A stretch of 64,000 nucleotides of DNA from Viola odorata (lineage: Eukaryota > Streptophyta > Magnoliopsida > Malpighiales > Violaceae), in assembly GCA_963691705.1 (NCBI GenBank), contig OY829541.1, positions 46,393,661-46,457,660 on the forward strand, read 5' to 3'. Shown here piece after piece: positions 56,505 through 64,000 of this stretch (its first letter is position 1; each line of letters starts with the position of its first letter). The translations under genes and the position numbers were made by a program. The notes below the pieces were generated by a model. It ran no database searches. It had not been told where the DNA came from and saw nothing but the letters and a program-made list of their open reading frames with translations.

Positions 56505-57978
56505 CCATGACTGGTGATTACGAGTCGAAGGCATCAAATTTAGTTGTATAAAATATACAAAATGAGGGGTAGGAATATAACTTATCACTCGTCCACAAGG
56601 GACTCATAGATCGTGATAAGAGGTTCGTCCACAGAGATCTTGTTGGGATTTTGTAACCTTGACTCGACTTCCTCGTCACTAGAGTTGAGGGGTTTTGTTT
56701 CTGCAATTAAGATAAACAAAGCATAAAAGAGAACTAGCAACAATTAAATAAAAAGAAGCAATCTTAGGCAGAAGGAGATCTTAGCTAAGATTGCAGATTG
56801 AGGTTGGTTGTGAACTATCGTGAGGTAACTCCTGGTAAGGGTGAATTCGTGAGTGCACTCCTTGTTTAATCGATCATCGACCTTAGATTTTCTCCTTCTC
56901 TCTCATAACTCTGCTATAGATTGGGAGAAACCCCTTTCCAATCATACTCTCCTCCTTTTGAAATCACTTGGAGGGAACCCCCTTTCCTAGTGATCCTAGT
57001 CAGTGGACACCTTGCTGGTTAAAGGGTATCCAATTGGCTGCTGGCTTGAGGCACATGCGTTTTCTCAATGGCGTAGGGAAAGACAGAGTCTAGGCCAAGC
57101 TACTCCCAACTCGGAGCCCTAGATTGTCAGTCTGGTTAGGCCTATATCGATCCAAGTCCATTAACCTCCGCGAGGCTAGCTGCCTACTTGCGTCACTCCG
57201 GTTTCGCTCGTCCCCTTTGTGTCTGGCTACAAATTCATAGTCTTGCCTAAGATTGATCAAGTCTTAACCTAGACGGGAACCGGTTTGTTAAAACAGAACT
57301 TGAATTAATTACGAAAGAGAGGATAATAAGAACAATCAGTCTCACGAATCACAAGTACGCTCACCCAACCCCTACCAAGAATTTAGTGTTTAGCTACTAG
57401 ACATAATAATTAAGAAGGCAAAGAAATAATTGAAGAACATGAATTAAAATTAAAATCTATGATATTCAAAACTGAATTATCACAGAGCAAAATGTTTACA
57501 AGAACCAGAAGTTGGAAGAAGGAAGATCCCCTAATTGACAGCCTTCCCTAACCTTTAACAAGGTTAGAGTCCCCACCAATCACGTTCTTTTCCAAATTCC
57601 AAACTTCAAAAAGCTAAAAGATAGGGATAAAATCCCAATTGTTCAAATTCGAAATGAAATAAAATAAGATACTAAAAGATTGTTTTTGTTCAAATCGGAT
57701 TACAACCAAGAGTCAATCCTAAGGACGCAACAACTAGCTGGCTTCTCAATCTGAACGCGTCTTCCTTGAATCCATGACCAACACGCCTCTATCTCTGAAA
57801 TCTTTGCCAAGCCTGCGGCCAAGATTGCCACTTTATTGCTCAAGGTATACGTTTCCTTCATTTCTTCTCTTGCCCAAGACTTCCTTCAAAAGATAGCAAA
57901 TTGACGTGAAAGAGATTGTTTTTACCCTAAACAAGGTAGTTTAAGATGGTAAAAACACATAGAAATAAACGTCAATCA
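56505..57978 (-). repeat. LTR-like block related to the 6361-27086 element family
   Basis: On the minus strand it starts TGATTGACGTTTATTTC, close to the TGATTGGAGCGTTAATTG start of the other family. Outside it lies a sequence matching that family's internal end (AAGCATACTGGACTC, CTTGCCCCCAAGCATAC against CTTGCCCTCAAGCATAC at 6802). No gene inside. It seems to have truncated the integrase gene at 56497. Confidence 0.55.
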
Positions 57979-58735
57979 AACCTCACCACACTTGAACAAT
58001 GCTTGCCCCCAAGCATACTGGACTCTTAACTAAGAAAAAGAAACGAAAGACTCAAAACAAAGAAAAACAAACAATGACAAATTTCTGGACAGACTGCCCT
58101 TAACCAGTTCCTTTACACCTCTATACCTATGACAGTCAGCATATTTCTCAATGGATCCCAACCATTATGAACAAGGTCTATTCAACACCCCAAACATCCG
58201 AATTCCACATGACCATAACATCTTTGCATTCCACAACAGACTCAACAAGACAAGGCATCCACCTACTTGGGTATTCTCCCCTTAATTCAACTGCTCAACA
58301 TCATCATTCAATTACCTTGTCTGAAAATTTTCTATGCCAGTACTGCTATAAGTTTCTTGAATATTAATGCTTAGTGAGACAGAAATATTAAGACAAATAC
58401 ACAAATATATATATTTTTCTTACTCTTGCTGAAAGTTTCTTGAGTATTTCCACTTGGTGAGGCAGAAATATCAAGACATTTTATTTCATCATTTTTTTCT
58501 ATTTTTTTTAAGAGCATGCAATTTACTGGGCATAAACGTAGTTCTCTGCATTAGTGCAATTCAGCACAACACAAGGCAACAAACTTCGTTATCCACTTAG
58601 CAGTTTTCCTTAAGGGGATATTAAAAATATTTGGTGGAAGCTTGCCTATTTGTTAAGTCTGTTACACAATGCTAGACCTTATGATCATGTACAAGATGGA
58701 TGCTTAATGGATACCAGGACCCGTACCCTTACTAG
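57979..58735 (-). other. Internal fragment of the same minus-strand LTR element, no gene
   Basis: It begins with AACCTCACCACACTTGAACAATGCTTGCCCCCAAG (polypurine side on the minus strand). It continues as non-coding sequence with a short direct repeat (GTGAGACAGAAATATTAAGAC / GTGAGGCAGAAATATCAAGAC at 58373 and 58457). It stops at the start of the next element. Confidence 0.5.
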
Positions 58736-58943
58736 TGATAACAATTAAGGCAACCCCTAGGGTATTATCGTCCTTGTACCGGTGTAAAGGCAGGAATCCT
58801 ACCGCGTCTGCCAGGGGTCAGCCGCAGAAGGTTGACGCCCCTCAGTCGGCAAGGAACCCAGGGATGGTCGACATCAGCCGGGGGGGGGGGTCTCACGCGT
58901 CCTCTATCCACACGCACGACGTTATCCCATCCCAGGACAACCA

Positions 58944-59000
58944 CGACGTCACTCAAGGCTACCGCCCATGACGTCACTTGAAGCTACAACCATGACGTCA
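58944..59000. promoter_or_regulatory. Cluster of three GACGTCA elements (two full TGACGTCA palindromes)
   Basis: CGACGTCA at 58944-58951, TGACGTCA at 58969-58976 and at 58993-59000, spaced 24-25 bases within a diverged tandem repeat (ATGACGTCACTTGAAGCTACAACC). These are TGA/CRE-type bZIP sites, 60-115 bases upstream of the TATA box. Activity is inference. Confidence 0.65.
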
Positions 59001-59059
59001 CTTGAGGTGTTATCTCCCTCGATAACGCCTCCCCCTAGTGGTAACTCCTTCGCGTGGCC

Positions 59060-59067
59060 TATAAATA
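59060..59067 (+). promoter_or_regulatory. TATA box of the Tat/Retand-type LTR
   Basis: TATAAATA in the context GTGGCCTATAAATACCCC, a strong plant TATA box correctly placed in the putative LTR. Confidence 0.75.
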
Positions 59068-59312
59068 CCCCACCATTTGAAACACAAGGTAAGCCTAAGA
59101 TAGCTACTGGAACCTCTGCTATTTTGAACAACCATACTAACTTAAGCATCGGAGTGTTTATGCTAGAGCCCCTCCTCCGGCGCTTTGCAGGTACATCTGA
59201 CGGTAACTACAGTGACTCTGAACGGCCATACTCCTACCCGATCCTCCAGAACTCCGAATCTTATCAAAGTGGTGCTTTCATTGAGAGCTTTGGTTGGTTA
59301 AGTGAGCATCCT

Positions 59313-59328
59313 TGGTAGCCAAGCTCCG
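59313..59328 (+). promoter_or_regulatory. Candidate primer-binding site
   Basis: TGGTAGCCAAGCTCCG begins 4 bases after the putative LTR end. The tRNA is not assigned. Confidence 0.4.
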
Positions 59329-59778
59329 TTTTTCTTGGAAGATCGGACCAACCATGACTTCTGACTCGGAGTCCACTCCACCTCCATCTTCTAGCATTCC
59401 CTTTGCGATCCGTAGGTGACTTTTTCCTTTGGCCACTGCTGATGATTCTACTATAATGCAGGAAATCATTCGGGAGTTTTCAGATCTCTCCTTTAGGTCA
59501 GTAGGAGGAACGTCTTCCTCCTAGATAAACATTCCTCTGTCTCAGATGGGGGGATCCAGTTCTTATACCCCTCCTTCTAGGGGACTCGCGCTTGACGGGG
59601 TAAGCAATCCCCTCGCGAGCAAAATATCTGCCTTCGTGCTCGGCTGGATTACTTGACTGAACTGGCTGCGAGGATCACATCAGATGCTTCTGGGTCAAGT
59701 ATTCCTCCCCAGGTTATTTTTACACCATCTATTGTCGCCGAGCGACCCTTATCGCCCTTATAACATAGAACTATTCCG
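59329..59778. other. Leader of the Tat/Retand-type element, no gene
   Basis: About 450 bases between primer site and gag, with stops in all plus-strand frames. It may include the decayed gag start. Confidence 0.45.
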
Positions 59779-61899
59779 TTGACTATGACTGCGACGAATA
59801 CCCCAATTAGCCTTGTGCGACTTGATCAGGGACAAATAGAGTCTTACGTGCCGCAAGTGCCACAATTTCCCATCCCCCAAGGAGAAAGACGGCTCGACGA
59901 ATATAGAGACCGTTGGGACGGTCGACGAAAAGAAGCGAATAGGAATGTATCCCTTGAACGTAGTGAGAGATCCAGCAGCAGGAAACATCGAACCCGCTCG
60001 CCTAGGAGTTGCAACCAGTCCCCACGGAGACATCACACTCTAGATCCGCGTAATCGGAGGCGTCATTTGGAAGTGTCACCCCTTCGCCACACGCATGAAA
60101 TCCTTGACGACACTTCAGGTCACCCGTTTAGCCATCGCGTGAGGCATCATAGGGTCAGCCAACATGTGAAACTTCCTACAGAATCCTACGATGGTACCAA
60201 AGATCCCATTTCTCACCTCACCAAGGTGAAGGACTTTGTACAATTTCAGACCCATAGCGATGCAGCCTTGTGTCAAATATTTGTCATGACGTTGTCAGGG
60301 GTTGCCCGCCTCTGGTTTGAAGGTCTTCCCGACGGATCTATTAACAGCTTCCCACAGTTGGAATCAAAGTTTTGAAGTCGATTCAGCACTGCGGTCCCCA
60401 TCAGGAAATCTGCCGCGGCCTTATTCGATATACACTGAAAGCCTCAGGAATCTTTGAGAGATTTCCTTAGTCGTTTCGACTTGAAAATGTCGTTAACGCC
60501 TGGCATTATCGTCGACTTCGCCATAGAAGCCTTGAAGCGGAACTGTCGTTATGGGAAACTAAGAGACATGTTGATGGTGGACCCCCTGGTGACTTTGGAT
60601 GCGTCAAGGCTGAAAGCCCATAACTACGCAAGAATGGAAGAAGAAGAAAATAGGGACAGAGCCCGGAACGTGTTACAAGACGCACCTCAAGTCCCTAACG
60701 CTCCTACCACCACCACTTCGGAGGATCACTTTATTGACGAATAGGCACAACGAAAAGATCACATTCCTAAGGCCTCCAATCGGCGAAGAGGCAACTCCTC
60801 AAAAGGAAAGTCTGGCAATTCCCCTACTCGACGGCAGGGAGATCCTCCCAAGGGCCGAATTTATGACCCGGACCTCTCTTCCCTCATTTTATCAAGAGCG
60901 GAAATATTAGCGATTGTGGAACAACGGAATCTACCCATTCGTTACCCAGCCCCTGTTAAGCCTGGGGTAATCATGGGAGGAAGAGAAAATGCCTTTTGCA
61001 AGTTTCACAAAGCTAAGGGACACTCTACAAAAGTGTGCAGAAAATTGAAGCTGGCGATAGAACGCCTAGTAGAGGAAGGTTATCTCGGAGAATTCGCTAC
61101 TAAGACCAGAGAAGAAGCTAAGAACAATCCCATGGACAGAGCTGCTGATAACAGACCAGCGCCCCCTCGCGTTCCTGGGAATAACGCCGCCCCCGCCAGA
61201 AGAGGTAGAGAGACACTCATGGTGGATGATGACGAGGTCCCTATCATCAATATCATAGCCGGAGGCACCCCCTACCTAGATGAACCAGCACAGTTAACAC
61301 CCACGATGGGAGACAAGCGGAAGCGGGAGGGCGCGATAATGAAAAGCAAAGCGATAAACGCTTTGGATAGGATAATGTTGTCTTTTTCTGAAGAAGACGA
61401 GAAATGCGTCGTTTACCCACATAATGATGGTTTAGTGGTCACACCTGTTATCGCTAATCACGGGGTTAGAAGAACCCTCATGGACAATGGAAGCGCCGTG
61501 AATTTATTTTCATTGGAAGCCTATAATCTTATGAAGCGCCCCGATAGCGAGCTGACGCCCTACAAGAAGCCAATAATTGGGGTGGATGGGGTCCCAATCC
61601 CAGTGACCGGGGTAACCACCTTGCCCATGTACTTCAGAGAGGATTCCTCCAAGCGATCGTAGGAGCTGCTATTCCTGGTCGTAGACCTAAATCTGCCCTA
61701 TAACGCTATTCTTGGGAGACCTTTCCACAACCGCTTCAGAGCGGCGATATCGCAAAAACATTTGAGGATGAAATATCCCTCCTGGGATGGAGTAGTCTTA
61801 ATAAAAGGCAATCAGAAATTGGCGGTCGAGTGTTACCTCCTCATGACTCGGAAGAGTTGTGATAGGTATGTGTGCGTAACGGTGGACCCGTATGAGTAG
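59779..61899 (+). pseudogene. Gag-protease of the Tat/Retand-type element
   Basis: Plus frame 1. An arginine-rich stretch (SRKHRTRSPRSCNQSPRRHH) precedes the capsid domain (VKLPTESYDGTKDPISHL, ARLWFEGLPDGSINSF, LRDFLSRFDLKM). A knuckle-like CKFHKAKGHSTKVC is near 60990-61040. The protease has TLMDNGSAVNLF near 61475 and AILGRPFHNRF near 61705. In-frame stops at 60376, 60436, 60742 and 61660 break the gene; several fit CGA>TGA or CAG>TAG. It would make the particle and process the polyprotein if intact. Confidence 0.85.
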
Positions 61900-61976
61900 A
61901 ATGACGAGAAGCGCACCCAACCTGTGGATAAGATGATACCGGTGCCGGTTAACGGGATAGATATCTTAGCCTAGTA

Positions 61977-63200
61977 GAAAACCTCCAACTGGCTCGACTG
62001 TTGAACAAATACAAATGAGAATTCTCATGGAAGCCCGCGGACATGCTCGGTATTTTGCGAGAGGTAGCGGAACATCGGCTCAATGTTGACCCCAGTGTCA
62101 AGTCGATTCAACAAAAATGACAAGCGTTTTCCCCAGAGAAAGCGTTGGCCGTCGATAAGGAAGTGACAAAGCTCCTGGGCGCAGGATTCATCTGAGAAGT
62201 TCAATACCCAACCTGGCTAGCTAACCTACTTCTTGTTTCAAAGCCCAACGGGGATTGACGTATGTGCATCGAATTTACTAACCTGAACGATGCTTTTCCC
62301 AAAGATTGCTACCCGCTTCCTCGAATTGATCAGCTGGTCAATCAGACTGCCGGGTACGCCTATCTAAGCTCGCTAGATGCCAATTCGGGGTATCATCAAA
62401 TCCCCATGGCCGTTGAGGATGAGGAAAAGACCGCTTTTATCACACCAAAAGCCACTTACTGCTACACAACAATGCCGTTTGGGTTAAAGAACGCGGGAGC
62501 AACCTTTCAACGAATGGCAAATAAAGTCTTCGAAAAACAGATCGGAAAGAATATGGAGGCCTACGTCGACGACAGACTGGTCAAAAACTGAAGCTTCAAG
62601 GGCCACTTGAACCACTTGGAAGAAGTCTTCAGCGTGATGAGAAAGTATAGAATGAAGTTGAATCCTCATAAATGCATGTTTGCGTTTCAGACGGGAAAAT
62701 TCTTGGGTTATGTGGTCAGCCGAAAAGGCATCCAGCCCAACCCTTCGAAGGTCAAAGCTATCCAGGATATGATATCTCCTCGAACCGTCAAAGAGGTGCA
62801 AAGGCTAACAGGGCGTGTTATCACCCTAGGACGGTTTATCTCCAAGCAGGGCGAGAGATGCCTCCCATTTTTTAAGGTCATACGCAAGAATGCCCCTTTC
62901 GGGTGGACGGTGGAATGCGAGGAAGCATTTACGAGCCTAAAAGCCTACTTATCGTCCGATCTAGTGTTGACAAGGCCTGAACAAGGAGACACCTTGTATT
63001 TATATCTCGGCGTCGCTGACGAAGTGGTTAGTGCCGTCCTCGTTCGAGACGACAACAACCTGCACTACCCTGTCTACTTTGTGAGTCATGTTTTGAAAGA
63101 TGCCGAGCTGCGATATGCTCGCATCGAGAAAATAGCCAGCGCAGGCCAGAAGGAAAATGAACAGGTATTTCCAGGCTCATCCTGTTATCGTGTTTACTGA
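61977..63200 (+). pseudogene. Reverse transcriptase and first RNase H of the Tat/Retand-type element
   Basis: Plus frame 3, from SWKPADMLGILREV on. The RT core is readable: FTNLNDAFPKDCYPLPRID, LSSLDANSGYHQI, TMPFGLKNAGATFQRM and the catalytic AYVDDRLV. After GRFISKQGERCLPFFKVI comes the first RNase H (SLKAYLSSDLVLTRPEQ, YLGVADEVVSAVLV, PVYFVSHVL, AELRYARIEK). TGA codons at 62016, 62118, 62193, 62256 and 62589 sit where the family has W or R, all consistent with single transitions. After about 63150 the frame is lost. Not functional. Confidence 0.88.
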
Positions 63201-63281
63201 TCAACCTTTGAAAAGGATATTTCGAAAACCTGAGTCTTCGGGAAGAATGCTAATTTGGGCCATTGAACTTGAGCACCGTCC

Positions 63282-63935
63282 GTGAAATCCCAAATTCTAG
63301 CAGACTTCATAGAGGAGTGTACCTTCACGGAAAACCCTCTGACGGATTTAACCGAAGAGGAAAAGGATAACCTAGACCTCCCATTCCCTGAAACCTACAC
63401 TGATTTGTGGGTCATCCACGTGGATGGGGCCAAGAACCAAGAATCCGCTGGAGCGGGGATCTTCATGATCGGACCACGTGACATACATATACGATACACC
63501 ATCAGGATTCTACAGTTGTTATCTAATAACGTGGCAGAATACGAGGCACTATTGGCTGGGCTTAGGATCGGAAGAAACTTCTCCAGCAAGGTTATACATG
63601 ATACAGGAATGATGGGAGACTTGCAATTAAAGATTTGTGGAGATTCCAAGTTGATAATAGACCAAGTCTTGGGACACACCCAGGCTAGAGAGCCTATCAT
63701 GGTGCGATATCTCGCTAAGGTGAAGCGTAAATTGTTGGAAATAAAGAAAAGTGGCATGCGAGTCAGCTTCGAGCACATCCCTCGAGAGGATAACGCTGAA
63801 GCAGACAACCTTGCCAAACTTGCGGCGAACCCGGAAGCACCCATACCTAAGGGTGTATACTATCGAGAAATATCAGTAGCTTCCTTCATGGAAGAGCAGG
63901 CGTCACTTTGCGTTGAAGAAGTCGAAAACGACTAG
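63282..63935 (+). pseudogene. Second (archaeal-type) RNase H of the Tat/Retand-type element
   Basis: 217 codons open, the best preserved part of pol. It shows the four acidic positions of an RNase H fold: D in WVIHVDGAKNQ, E in NNVAEYEALLAG, D in CGDSKLIIDQVLG and D in EDNAEADNLAKLA. This extra RNase H, placed between the first RNase H and integrase, is the known mark of Tat-lineage elements and is thought to aid processing of the RNA-DNA hybrid. The frame is shifted relative to the preceding sequence around 63200-63280, and the ORF ends in TAG at 63933-63935 before integrase. Confidence 0.85.
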
Positions 63936-64000
63936 CGAATCCCCGTAATAAAATATTTGAAACATGGAGAGTTACCTGCAGATAACGCTGAGAAAAAGAA

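Larger units (their letters stand above)
58736..59308 (+). repeat. Probable 5' LTR of the Tat/Retand-type element
   Basis: It starts TGATAACAATTAAGG and ends AGTGAGCA, followed 4 bases later by a TGG-starting primer-site candidate. It holds TGACGTCA motifs and a TATA box. The borders rest on TG..CA and context only, because the second LTR is outside the window. Confidence 0.55.
58736..64000 (+). mobile_element. Tat/Retand-type Ty3/Gypsy retrotransposon, 5' part only
   Basis: The order is LTR, primer site, gag, protease, RT, RNase H and a second, archaeal-type RNase H, which is diagnostic for the Tat lineage. The integrase and 3' LTR lie beyond the window. Gag-protease are in plus frame 1 and pol in plus frame 3, each with many stops. 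Confidence 0.88.

Overview
This is nuclear DNA from a flowering plant, most likely a eudicot; I cannot name the species. The evidence is a three-exon TIR1-type auxin receptor with canonical GT/AG introns and a miR393 site, an intron-containing NAC gene, and dense nested plant transposons. I see no rRNA, certain tRNA, organellar or bacterial sequence.

Layout. 1-3.9 kb is AT-rich non-coding DNA with short tandem duplications. 3.9-30.5 kb is a nested transposon block. A decayed PIF/Harbinger element (about 4391-30451) appears to hold a minus-strand LTR retrotransposon (6361-27086). That element is split by a 17.1 kb plus-strand Ty3/Gypsy element of Tat/Ogre type (7101-24225) with 3.3-3.4 kb LTRs and a perfect 5-bp target duplication. 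A related minus-strand solo LTR (27310-29621) also has a perfect 5-bp duplication. The Tat element keeps gag and protease but has lost most of RT, RNase H and integrase. Its 4.6 kb 3' region carries a 0.7 kb tandem duplication and a minisatellite. 31458-31983 is a hAT-type MITE with a perfect 8-bp target duplication.

32739-41932 is the most unusual feature. It is a 9.2 kb Tc1/mariner-type transposon with Stowaway-like ends (CTCCCTC...) flanked by TA. It holds a DDD transposase gene with two in-frame TAG codons and four further genes not expected in a mariner element: two paralogous coiled-coil proteins, a large nuclear-type protein resembling plant 'transposon protein'/Athila ORF1 families, and an acidic protein with DLNLP-like motifs.

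42-53 kb is the host-gene part. TIR1 (44413-47375) encodes the auxin co-receptor F-box protein. A divergent NAC-domain gene (51058-52761) has a repetitive C-terminus interrupted by one in-frame TAG. A Stowaway MITE lies between them.

53-64 kb is transposon-rich again: a minisatellite, a minus-strand Ty3/Gypsy integrase remnant, an LTR fragment related to the 6361-27086 element, and the 5' two thirds of a Tat/Retand-like element (58736 to the window end). That element has gag, protease, RT, RNase H and a second archaeal-type RNase H, all heavily mutated except the last.

The two host genes are the only confident non-transposon genes. Most premature stops in the transposon genes fit C-to-T or G-to-A change (CAG>TAG, CGA>TGA, TGG>TGA/TAG), as expected in methylated, silenced DNA.
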